Assembly: GCA_937944035.1 (NCBI GenBank)
Contig: CALDZQ010000294.1
Coordinates: 1 to 13,428, forward strand
Length of the DNA stretch: 13,428 nucleotides
Origin: an uncultured Neomegalonema sp.
Lineage (GTDB): Bacteria > Pseudomonadota > Alphaproteobacteria > Rhodobacterales > Rhodobacteraceae
Direction: 5' to 3'
In this document: positions 6,369-12,886 of the stretch, piece by piece
How the letters are laid out: the number at the start of each line of letters is the position of its first letter
Position numbering within the stretch: position 1 is the first letter of the stretch
The notes under the pieces: generated by a model
The model's input: only the letters and a program-made list of their open reading frames with translations
What the model was told of the DNA's origin: nothing
The model's database searches: none
Translations under genes and position numbers: made by a program

Positions 6369-7739
6369 ATGCTGTCATGGGTTGCTCTGATCGTGACACT
6401 GATGACGGCAGGCGCGTTTGTCGCCTCCCGCCACCGCGCCCGCAGCGTTGCACACGGTGATCTCGCCGCCTTGCATTCGCGCCCCGTCTATCACGGCGCT
6501 TATACCGCGCTCCGGGTCGCGATTGCCGGGTTCGGCGTGCTGATCGTCGGCCTGATCCTCAGCAATATCGGTCTGCGCGCGGCGCTGTTCGCTGCCATTC
6601 CTGACAGTCTCGGCACGCTGTCGCAGATTGAGCGGGATTTGATCGTCAGCGATGGCGTGGCGATTGCCGCCGGTGAGGTGGCCTCCCGCACCGATGCCGC
6701 GCGCGAGGCGGTGGGCGCGCGATATAATACGCTGATGATGGCGCGTAACATCGGTCTTGCCGTCCTGACCCTTGGCGCGGCGGCATTTGTGTATCTGCGC
6801 AGTATCACCCAAATCAGCGTCCCCTTCCGCGCCCGCAACCGGACAGAAAAAATCGTGCAAGGCCTGCTGATGGTCAGTGCGGGGATCGCGATTCTGACGA
6901 CCATCGGGATTGTCGCGTCGCTGTTGGGTCAAACGCTGGTGTTTTTCTCGGAAATTCCGATCACGAAATTCCTGTTCGGCACGCTGTGGAGTCCGCTGTC
7001 CGGTGTGCATAGCGGGTCGATGGACCCGGACAAGGTTGGCGCGATTCCGCTGTTCGCGGGGACGTTGCTGATTACGTTCATCGCAATGCTGGTGGCGGTT
7101 CCGGTGGGTCTGTTCGCTGCGATCTTCCTCTCGGATTTCGCCTCCAACCGCGCGCGGGGGATTATCAAACCGATGCTGGAAATCCTCGCGGGGATTCCGA
7201 CCGTGGTTTACGGGTTTTTCGCCGCGATTACCGTTGCGCCGTTTTTGCGGGATACGGGCGCGGCGGTGGGCCTGACGATTTCATCCGAAAGCGCGCTGGC
7301 GGCGGGGGTGGTGATGGGGATTATGATTATCCCGTTCATCTCCTCGCTGTCCGATGACGTGATAAACGCCGTGCCGCAAAGCCTGCGCGACGGCTCTTAC
7401 GGGCTGGGCGCGACCAAAGCCGAGACGATCCGCAAAGTGATCCTGCCCGCCGCGCTGCCGGGCATCGTCTCCGCCGTGCTGCTGGGTGTCAGCCGTGCGA
7501 TTGGCGAGACGATGATCGTGGTGATGGCCGCCGGACAAGGGGCCAATCTTACCGCCAACCCGTTCGAGGCGGTGACGACTGTGACGGTGCAGATCGTCGC
7601 GCTGATTACGGGCGATACGGAGGCCGCTACCGCCGCCGGACCCGCCTTTACGCTGGGCTTCACGCTGTTCTGCGTGACCCTGATATTCAACGTCATCGCG
7701 CTGCGGCTGGTGCGCAAATATCAGGAATCCTATGACTGA
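6369..7739 (+). CDS. pstC: Phosphate ABC transporter permease PstC, long form
   Basis: One of the two inner-membrane subunits of the phosphate channel. The 456 residues exceed the roughly 320 of E. coli PstC. The N-terminal extension has a membrane segment at 1-20, a second at about 47-67, a largely hydrophilic stretch with an alanine-rich helical part (80-118), and a third membrane segment at 126-143. The conserved transporter core follows from about residue 165, with membrane segments near 165-190, 228-255, 270-292 and 308-326, and at the C-terminus. The EAA loop that contacts PstB is at 340-365 (GSYGLGATKAETIRKVILPA). A GAGGGA ribosome site precedes the ATG. N-terminal extensions of this kind are known in alphaproteobacterial PstC. 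A terminator lies upstream and paired palindromes lie downstream, so expression may be stepped down at each boundary. Confidence 0.94.
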   Translation: MLSWVALIVTLMTAGAFVASRHRARSVAHGDLAALHSRPVYHGAYTALRVAIAGFGVLIVGLILSNIGLRAALFAAIPDSLGTLSQIERDLIVSDGVAIAAGEVASRTDAAREAVGARYNTLMMARNIGLAVLTLGAAAFVYLRSITQISVPFRARNRTEKIVQGLLMVSAGIAILTTIGIVASLLGQTLVFFSEIPITKFLFGTLWSPLSGVHSGSMDPDKVGAIPLFAGTLLITFIAMLVAVPVGLFAAIFLSDFASNRARGIIKPMLEILAGIPTVVYGFFAAITVAPFLRDTGAAVGLTISSESALAAGVVMGIMIIPFISSLSDDVINAVPQSLRDGSYGLGATKAETIRKVILPAALPGIVSAVLLGVSRAIGETMIVVMAAGQGANLTANPFEAVTTVTVQIVALITGDTEAATAAGPAFTLGFTLFCVTLIFNVIALRLVRKYQESYD

Positions 7740-7748
7740 TTTTCAAAC

Positions 7749-7844
7749 GTCACACTCTGCGAAGACGGAGTACCCGGTCTCGTTTTCCGTGAGACTGTTT
7801 TGCCATCAACCGGGTGCGGATTGTCCGTCTGCGCGGACAATGAC
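7749..7844. repeat. Inverted pair of dRS3/REP-like units between pstC and pstA
   Basis: The unit at 7749-7782 (plus) has stem ACTCTG/CGGAGT with one wobble pair, and ends CCCGGTCTCG. The unit at 7810-7844 (minus) has a perfect 8-bp stem (ATTGTCCG, 7820-7827; CGGACAAT, 7834-7841). Both match copy 1 at 305-338: GTCA, stem, CGAAG-like or CGCAG-like loop, stem, CCGG. Being head to head, they also pair through ACCCGGT (7772-7778) and ACCGGGT (7809-7815); an alternative inner stem GTCTC/GAGAC (7777-7781, 7791-7795) competes with it. They fill most of the 123-nt gap inside the operon. Such structures often protect upstream mRNA or lower downstream expression. Confidence 0.75.
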
Positions 7845-7862
7845 TGTATATGAGGGTGGGAT

Positions 7863-9602
7863 ATGATGAGCGAAACCACCATGCCCCCTGCCGTTTCGGT
7901 TCATACGGGCGAGGCCGCGAAGAAGCGGATGAAAAAGCGGCACAATGCTGAAAAGCGGCTGCGCGCCTATGGGATTATCGCGATTTCGCTGGCCGCGCTG
8001 GCGCTGGTTGCGTTGCTCTACAACGTCTTCGCCCGCGCTGTCAGTGTGCGGACCGAACATTACATCACCGTTGCCGCCGATATTAGCAAAGACGAAAACG
8101 ACTTTCTGAAAGTCGTCAAAACCGCCGCAAGAGAGGCTTTTCCCTTCGCCTCCGGCCGCACGCAGAAACGCGAGGTTTACGGCCTGTTCAGCGATGGTGC
8201 GGCGGATGATATGCGTGATGCCGCCGAGGCCGGAACGCTTGAGGCGGGATCGGGCATACAGCGCCGCTTTTTGCTGTCGGACAGCGTTGATCTTTACCTG
8301 CGCGGCGTGTTCGGGACGCTGGAAGAGCGGGAACCGGAAGGGGCGCTGACGCTGAGCGAGGACGGCAAGACCGTGCTGCTGCAATCCACGGCGGCGGACT
8401 TTAACGACGCGCTCGGATTGGTCAAAGCGGGGCTTGCGCAACAATCTGAACGCCTGCGCCGTGAGGCCGAGCGCCAAAGTGCCGGCATCGAAACCCTGAC
8501 GGCCCGCCTGCCCTCGCTCGAAGGGCCGGAACTCGACGATACCAAAGCGCAGATCGAAGGGTTCAAAGCCAAACGCGCACAGTTGAGCGGCCAAGCCGAC
8601 GCGCTCGACGCAACGATCATGGCGCAAGGCGGGGAACGGCTGAAACTGACCAACCGGATGCCCAGCTTCTTTGTGCGCAGCAATGACGGCATTCTCAAAC
8701 TGACCGAGGTTTCAAGCACCACGGCCCTCGGCAAACCCCTCATACCGTTGAGCGGGACGGCAGCGGGCGCGTGGTCATTGCTGAGTTTGGACCGGCCTGA
8801 AATCGGACGCCCGGTGAAAGATTTCCAGGTTGCCTTGGTCGAGGATTTGCGCGCGAAAGACCGGATTGAGGAAGTCACCAACTGGCGTTTCTTCACCTCC
8901 AGTGACTCGACCCAGCCTGAGATTGCCGGGATTTACGGCGCGCTGATCGGCAGCATGTGGACCATGCTGGTGACGTTCAGCCTCGCCTTTCCGATTGGCG
9001 TGATGGCGGCGATTTATCTGGAAGAATTTGCCCCCCGCAACCGCTGGACCGATTTTATCGAGGTGAATATCAACAACCTCGCCGCTGTGCCCTCCATCGT
9101 GTTCGGGTTGCTCGGCCTCGCCGTTTTCCTGCATTTCTTCGGTGTTCCGCGCTCCTCGCCATTGGCGGGTGGTCTGGTGCTGGCGCTGATGACGCTGCCG
9201 ACGATTATCATTGCCAGCCGCGCCTCGATCCGTGCGGTTCCGCCCTCAATCCGTTCGGCGGCGCTGGGGTTGGGGGCATCAAAAGTGCAGACGACCTTCC
9301 ATCACGTTTTGCCGCTGGCCATGCCCGGCATCCTGACCGGAACCATCATCGGCATGGCGCAGGCACTGGGCGAGACCGCGCCGTTGCTGATGATCGGCAT
9401 GGTCGCGTTTATCACGGCAGTGCCGGAGGGAATCACCGATTCGGCCACCGTCCTGCCCGTGCAGGTTTTCAACTGGGCCAACGCTTCCGAGCGGGCGTTT
9501 GATATGCGCACGGCCGCCGCGATTGCGGTGCTGCTCGGCTTTCTCGTGGTGATGAACATGATCGCCATTATCCTTCGCAAACGCTTTGAACGCCGCTGGT
9601 AA
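7863..9602 (+). CDS. pstA: Phosphate ABC transporter permease PstA with large periplasmic insert
   Basis: Second inner-membrane subunit of the phosphate channel. At 579 residues it is about twice the length of E. coli PstA (296). A cytoplasmic basic segment (about 20-34) is followed by a membrane segment at 36-57. A predicted periplasmic region of nearly 300 residues follows (about 60-352), including a charged heptad-like helical stretch at 181-258 rich in Ala, Leu, Glu, Arg and Gln, probably coiled coil. The canonical permease domain occupies about 355-573, with membrane segments near 360-385, 402-425, 435-452, 490-517 and 550-571. The EAA loop is at 462-490 (SIRSAALGLGASKVQTTFHH). The N-terminal region corresponds to the DUF3333-type extension known in alphaproteobacteria, but the coiled-coil part appears to be extra. 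AGGGTGGG precedes the ATG; a second ATG lies at 7866. The pstB gene follows after 13 nt. Confidence 0.93.
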   Translation: MMSETTMPPAVSVHTGEAAKKRMKKRHNAEKRLRAYGIIAISLAALALVALLYNVFARAVSVRTEHYITVAADISKDENDFLKVVKTAAREAFPFASGRTQKREVYGLFSDGAADDMRDAAEAGTLEAGSGIQRRFLLSDSVDLYLRGVFGTLEEREPEGALTLSEDGKTVLLQSTAADFNDALGLVKAGLAQQSERLRREAERQSAGIETLTARLPSLEGPELDDTKAQIEGFKAKRAQLSGQADALDATIMAQGGERLKLTNRMPSFFVRSNDGILKLTEVSSTTALGKPLIPLSGTAAGAWSLLSLDRPEIGRPVKDFQVALVEDLRAKDRIEEVTNWRFFTSSDSTQPEIAGIYGALIGSMWTMLVTFSLAFPIGVMAAIYLEEFAPRNRWTDFIEVNINNLAAVPSIVFGLLGLAVFLHFFGVPRSSPLAGGLVLALMTLPTIIIASRASIRAVPPSIRSAALGLGASKVQTTFHHVLPLAMPGILTGTIIGMAQALGETAPLLMIGMVAFITAVPEGITDSATVLPVQVFNWANASERAFDMRTAAAIAVLLGFLVVMNMIAIILRKRFERRW

Positions 9603-9615
9603 GCTGGAGCCAATT

Positions 9616-10398
9616 ATGACCGAATCTTCTTCTCCACTGCCGCACGCAAAGTTCCGATGCCGGGGCGTGAATGTGCATTACGGCATGGCGCAAGCGATCA
9701 AGGACAACGATATTGACATTTATGACAAGTCGGTCACGTCCTTTATCGGCCCGTCCGGCTGTGGCAAATCCACGTTTTTGCGCTGTCTGAACCGGATGAA
9801 TGACACCATCGATATTTGCCGCGTGACGGGGGATATTCGTCTTGATGGCGTGGATATTTACGACACCGAGATTGATCCCGTCCAACTGCGCGCCCGTGTC
9901 GGGATGGTGTTTCAAAAGCCGAACCCGTTCCCGAAATCGATCTTCGACAACGTCGCCTATGGCCCGCGAATCCACGGCCTCGCCAGCAATCGCGCCGATC
10001 TGGATGCGCTGGTCGAGAGTAGCCTGCGCAGTGCGGGGTTGTGGGATGAGGTCAAGGACCGGCTGTCCTCTGCCGGGACGGGCCTGTCCGGTGGACAACA
10101 ACAACGCCTGTGCATCGCCCGCGCCATCGCCACGCAGCCCGAAGTGCTGTTGATGGACGAGCCGTGCTCGGCCCTTGACCCGATTGCGACCGAAATCGTT
10201 GAGGAACTGATAACCAACCTGGGTGAGACTTACTGCGTGGTGATCGTGACCCACTCGATGCAGCAGGCGAACCGGATTTCAGAACGCACCGCGTTTTTCC
10301 ATCTTGGCGAGCTGGTGGAATATGAAACAACTCATGATATATTCAATACGCCGAAAGACGAGCGGACCATCGGGTATGTCAGTGGCCGGTTCGGATAA
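9616..10398 (+). CDS. pstB: Phosphate ABC transporter ATP-binding protein
   Basis: The cytoplasmic ATPase that powers PstCA. The 260-residue product has every nucleotide-binding motif: Walker A GPSGCGKST (45-53), Q-loop FQKPNPFP (Gln100), signature LSGGQQQR (157-164), Walker B VLLMDEP (177-183), D-loop SALD and the switch His213 (VTHSM). The segment LRCLNRMND and the C-terminus (DIFNTPKDERTIGYVSGRFG) are PstB hallmarks. I chose the ATG at 9616, with CTGGAG 8 nt upstream, over an in-frame start at 9586 that lies inside pstA and adds ten residues foreign to the family. It lies 13 nt after the pstA stop, so the two are very likely cotranscribed and coupled. Confidence 0.96.
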   Translation: MTESSSPLPHAKFRCRGVNVHYGMAQAIKDNDIDIYDKSVTSFIGPSGCGKSTFLRCLNRMNDTIDICRVTGDIRLDGVDIYDTEIDPVQLRARVGMVFQKPNPFPKSIFDNVAYGPRIHGLASNRADLDALVESSLRSAGLWDEVKDRLSSAGTGLSGGQQQRLCIARAIATQPEVLLMDEPCSALDPIATEIVEELITNLGETYCVVIVTHSMQQANRISERTAFFHLGELVEYETTHDIFNTPKDERTIGYVSGRFG

Positions 10399-10405
10399 TA
10401 ATAAA

Positions 10406-10449
10406 GCGATTTCAAGAACGGGCTACAGGCGTTTCAGCCCGCAAATCGC
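10406..10449 (+). other. Two-tier stem-loop in the pstB-phoU spacer
   Basis: The outer stem GCGATTT (10406-10412) pairs with AAATCGC (10443-10449). The inner stem CGGGCT (10419-10424) pairs with AGCCCG (10436-10441). The tiers are separated by a 6/1-nt internal loop and capped by an 11-nt loop. No T-run follows, so it is unlikely to terminate transcription. An mRNA-stabilising or processing structure is more likely. It lies 7 nt after the pstB stop. Confidence 0.55.
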
Positions 10450-10484
10450 GCCAAAATAAGAATGCAGAACAACGGGAGCGTGAC

Positions 10485-11174
10485 ATGACTTTTGAAGCGG
10501 AAATGAGCAAGCTCGACACCAATATCGCCGAGTTCGGCGGGGCGGCGGAAGAGCAGTTGTCCAAAGCCATTGAAGCGATGACGACCCGCGATGTTTCGCT
10601 GGCCCGTGCGGTTATTCAGGGCGACAAGGCGCTGGACGCGACCGAATTGCTGATCGACCGCGAGACGGCGGCGATGTTCACGCGCCGTCAGCTTATGGCT
10701 ACAGATCTGCGCACGGTATTGGCCATTATCAAAATCGCCTCGACGATCGAGCGGATCGGTGATCTGGCCAAAAACACCGCGCGGCGCTCGATTTTGCTGA
10801 GCGAACACACGCCCCTGAAAACCGTGAATGCGGTGGCGCGGATGGGGCGGGAGACGCTGAAGCAATTCAGCGATTCGCTTGATGCTTTCGCCCAGCGGAA
10901 CGATCAGATGGCGCTGGCGGTTTGGGCGCATGACGAGGTGTTGGATAACCTCTACAATGCGCTCCAGCGCGAGATCATCGCCGAGATGGCAACCGAATCG
11001 GACGCGATTGCCGAGCATACGCAACTGCTGTTCATCGCGAAAAATATGGAGCGGATCGGCGACCACGCAACGTTTATTGCCGAAATGGCCCATTACATCG
11101 TCACCGGATCGCAGATCATCGAAGCGCGGCCCAAGGGACTGCCCGACGGGTCGCCGGAATCATTGGCGGGTTAA
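10485..11174 (+). CDS. phoU: Phosphate signalling regulator PhoU
   Basis: PhoU is a cytoplasmic, metal-binding helical protein that links Pst transport activity to the Pho sensor kinase and keeps the regulon off when phosphate is ample. The 229 residues form the expected pair of three-helix repeats. Each repeat carries the characteristic acidic segment: ERIGDLAKNTARR (about residues 89-101) and ERIGDHATFIAEM (about 189-201). GGGAG lies about 7 nt before the ATG. The gene is separated from pstB by an 86-nt spacer with a stem-loop, and its stop is 3 nt before phoB, indicating tight coupling with the response regulator. The C-terminal tail (about 210-229) is Gly/Pro-rich and probably disordered. 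Confidence 0.95.
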   Translation: MTFEAEMSKLDTNIAEFGGAAEEQLSKAIEAMTTRDVSLARAVIQGDKALDATELLIDRETAAMFTRRQLMATDLRTVLAIIKIASTIERIGDLAKNTARRSILLSEHTPLKTVNAVARMGRETLKQFSDSLDAFAQRNDQMALAVWAHDEVLDNLYNALQREIIAEMATESDAIAEHTQLLFIAKNMERIGDHATFIAEMAHYIVTGSQIIEARPKGLPDGSPESLAG

Positions 11175-11177
11175 GGC

Positions 11178-11864
11178 ATGGCGCAGCGGATTCTTGTGGT
11201 CGAGGACGAGGATGCGCTTTGCACCCTGCTCGAATACAATCTTCAAGCCGCAGGCTTCGCACCGACCGTGGTGCGCGATGGCGACGAGGCGCTGCTGCAT
11301 TTGCGCGAAGAAGTGCCCGACCTGATTATTCTCGACTGGATGCTGCCCGGCACGTCAGGCATCGAAATCTGCCGCCAAACCCGCGCCCGGAGCGAAACAC
11401 GGGCCGTACCGATCATCATGCTGACCGCGCGGGGCGAAGAAGCGGACCGGATTCGCGGGCTTGATACGGGCGCGGATGACTATGTCACCAAGCCGTTCTC
11501 CGTCAGTGAACTGATCGCCCGCGTCCGTGCCAATCTGCGCCGCAGCGGGGCGGGGACCGAGACGCTGCAAGCGGGCGATATTGTGATGGACCTTGAGACG
11601 CACCGTGTGCATCGCGGGGAGCGGGAAATTCATCTCGGCCCAACCGAATTCCGTCTGCTGGAATGCCTGATGCGCCGTCCCGGACGGGTTTACAGCCGCG
11701 AACAACTGCTGGACATCGTCTGGGGCCGCGATGTCTATGTCGAGGCGCGCACGGTCGATGTGCATGTCGGGCGGCTGCGCAAAGCACTGAACGGCAAACG
11801 CGACGCCGACCCCCTGCGCACGGTTCGCGCCACGGGGTATGCGTTTGATGAAACGTACAAATGA
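11178..11864 (+). CDS. phoB: Phosphate regulon response regulator PhoB
   Basis: An OmpR/PhoB-class transcription factor of 228 residues. The receiver domain (1-120) has the acidic pocket Glu9-Asp10-Glu11, phospho-acceptor Asp53 (ILDWMLPG), Thr83 (MLTARGEE) and Lys105 (VTKPF). A winged-helix DNA-binding domain follows (about 130-226), with the GPTEFRLLECLMRRPGRVYS segment, the recognition-helix stretch EARTVDVHVGRLRKAL and the C-terminal hairpin VRATGYAF. DWMLPG and the winged-helix sequence fit PhoB rather than OmpR. The ATG is 3 nt after the phoU stop, and the ribosome site AAGG overlaps the phoU stop codon. The Pho box before pstS is the expected target. The partner kinase gene phoR is not adjacent and must be elsewhere. 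No T-tailed terminator precedes the tRNA gene. Confidence 0.94.
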   Translation: MAQRILVVEDEDALCTLLEYNLQAAGFAPTVVRDGDEALLHLREEVPDLIILDWMLPGTSGIEICRQTRARSETRAVPIIMLTARGEEADRIRGLDTGADDYVTKPFSVSELIARVRANLRRSGAGTETLQAGDIVMDLETHRVHRGEREIHLGPTEFRLLECLMRRPGRVYSREQLLDIVWGRDVYVEARTVDVHVGRLRKALNGKRDADPLRTVRATGYAFDETYK

Positions 11865-11878
11865 GAGGCCAAATCCGC

Positions 11879-11907
11879 TTGCCCCGACACGGTGCGCTCG
11901 CTATACG
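11879..11907 (+). promoter_or_regulatory. Sigma70-type promoter of the tRNA-Gly gene
   Basis: TTGCCC (11879-11884) and TATACG (11902-11907) are separated by exactly 17 bp. The predicted start, about 7 nt downstream, lies 3-4 nt before the mature tRNA 5' end. This suggests the tRNA is transcribed on its own rather than only by read-through from phoB. Confidence 0.65.
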
Positions 11908-11917
11908 GATGCCCAGC

Positions 11918-11991
11918 GCGGGTGTGGTGAAATGGTATCACACGAGCCTTCCAAGCTCTTGGTGCGGGTTCGATTCCCGCCACCCGCTCCA
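11918..11991 (+). tRNA. tRNA-Gly (anticodon TCC)
   Basis: A 74-nt cloverleaf with encoded CCA. The acceptor stem GCGGGTG pairs perfectly with CACCCGC, followed by discriminator T and CCA. The D arm is GTGA/TCAC around AATGGTA, and the T arm is GCGGG-TTCGATT-CCCGC. The anticodon loop CTTCCAA (11948-11954) places TCC at 11950-11952, reading GGA and GGG glycine codons. The anticodon stem has four pairs plus a C-T mismatch at 27-43, which is tolerated in many tRNAs. It lies between phoB and a convergent gene. Confidence 0.96.
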
Positions 11992-12014
11992 ACTCTCAAG
12001 CATGATCGAAAACG

Positions 12015-12040
12015 AAAAAACGCGCCCCGAAGAGCGCGTT
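12015..12040 (-). terminator. Intrinsic terminator of the DUF882 gene (minus strand)
   Basis: Read on the minus strand, the 7-bp stem AACGCGC/GCGCGTT (12034-12040 with 12019-12025) closes an 8-nt loop and runs into T residues (the A-run at 12015-12020 on the plus strand). It lies 28 nt after the stop of the minus-strand gene. On the plus strand it could also slow transcription leaving the tRNA, but it has no T-run in that direction. Confidence 0.85.
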
Positions 12041-12068
12041 GCGGCAGCCTGAGAAGCAGTCTACGGAA

Positions 12069-12716
12069 TCAGCCGCGCCAACTGCGCACGGGGCCGGTGT
12101 CGAGATGGACGAATCCGTTGCGGGGATAGTAGCCGACGCCGCCCGCGTGCATCTTGCGGCCGAGCTTGCTGAAGGTGCGGGTTGAGACATCGCCGGGACG
12201 CACATCAACGGCCATGCCCTTCATGTGGAACGAGTTTTTCGCGACCTTACGATTGCGGCGGCGCAGCATTTTGTTGGTCTCCGGCGACCGATAGCCCGAC
12301 ACGATGGTCAGTGGCTCGTCATAGCCGATTTCCGCCTGAACGCTGGCAAGCAGCTCGATCAATCCCTGATCCATGTGCTTGACCTCATCGCGCCGCCAGT
12401 CACGCATCAGATGGTCGATCTCGACAAGCGCGTCCTGGTAAACCAGCGGTCCCTGACGGAACACATCGTTGAAAACCTCGCCCGTGCGCTGGACCTTGAT
12501 GAACAGGCGTTGCTCCACATCATCTGTGATGAGCGCGGGTGCGGGCGATTCGACGGGTTTTGCGGATTCAATCCGGGCTTTCCAACCGCTAAGCGGCGCT
12601 GTCTCGCCATCCTCATAGATCGGACGCATACCCGCGAGCGCTTGTGGCGCCGCCAAACCGTAGGCTGCCAGCCCGCTGGCCGCCTTGAGAAAAGACCGTC
12701 TCGACGTGTCGCTCAT
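12069..12716 (-). CDS. Tat-exported DUF882/YcbK-type (M15-like) peptidoglycan hydrolase-like protein
   Basis: The 215-residue protein starts with a Tat signal (SRRSFLK, residues 5-11, then a hydrophobic run to about Ala29). The C-terminal half is the DUF882 / peptidase M15-like fold: SGYRSPETN (140-148), a metal-binding SFHMKGMAVD (His164, Asp171), and GVGYYP followed by FVHLDTGPVRSW (His204). These three ligands match the LAS-type zinc site of D-Ala-D-Ala peptidases. Whether the enzyme cleaves peptidoglycan cross-links is not shown by the sequence. I chose the ATG at 12716, which begins the Tat signal. An in-frame ATG at 12785 overlaps the -10 element of the putative promoter and would bury the signal 23 residues in. 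A Pho-box-like site lies upstream and a terminator downstream, so it is probably monocistronic. Confidence 0.88.
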   Translation of the reverse strand: MSDTSRRSFLKAASGLAAYGLAAPQALAGMRPIYEDGETAPLSGWKARIESAKPVESPAPALITDDVEQRLFIKVQRTGEVFNDVFRQGPLVYQDALVEIDHLMRDWRRDEVKHMDQGLIELLASVQAEIGYDEPLTIVSGYRSPETNKMLRRRNRKVAKNSFHMKGMAVDVRPGDVSTRTFSKLGRKMHAGGVGYYPRNGFVHLDTGPVRSWRG

Positions 12717-12780
12717 ATCTCGAAAACCCTTATCCGTACTGCGTATCCTCGCATTGAGGAGGACCGTAGGAAGCTGAGGT

Positions 12781-12813
12781 TTCATAAAGGTTAACGTGAC
12801 AGAGATGTGACGT
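12781..12813 (-). promoter_or_regulatory. Candidate Pho box and -10 element upstream of the DUF882 gene
   Basis: On the minus strand, 12813-12796 reads ACGTCACATCTCTGTCAC: two GTCAC cores with an 11-bp period. It matches about 15 of 18 positions of the Pho box consensus if C or T is allowed at position 7. A -10-like TATGAA (12786-12781) follows after 9 nt, the spacing expected for PhoB-activated promoters. Transcription would start near 12774, giving a leader of about 58 nt to the ATG at 12716. The match is weaker than the site before pstS, and the assignment is inference. Confidence 0.5.
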
Positions 12814-12886
12814 ACCGGTGGCCGAGATTGACGTAAGTGTTACTGGGGTTTAGGTGGTCTGGTTCATATTAACCGGAAGTGAATCC

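Noticed and set aside
7806..8627. 273-codon minus-strand frame opposite pstA
   Set aside because: Antisense to the pstA periplasmic region, which continues in frame into a clear permease domain.
9586..9615. Upstream start for pstB overlapping pstA
   Set aside because: The ATG at 9616 has CTGGAG at proper spacing and gives the family's normal N-terminus.
10434..11093. 219-codon minus-strand frame opposite phoU
   Set aside because: Antisense to phoU, which has both PhoU acidic motifs. No start signal or family features.
12717..12785. Upstream start for the DUF882 gene
   Set aside because: It would bury the Tat signal and coincides with the likely -10 element.
12828..12870. TTGACG with possible -10 elements as a lysK promoter
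   Set aside because: No hexamer at 16-18 bp spacing resembles TATAAT; CATATT at 12865 is too far away.
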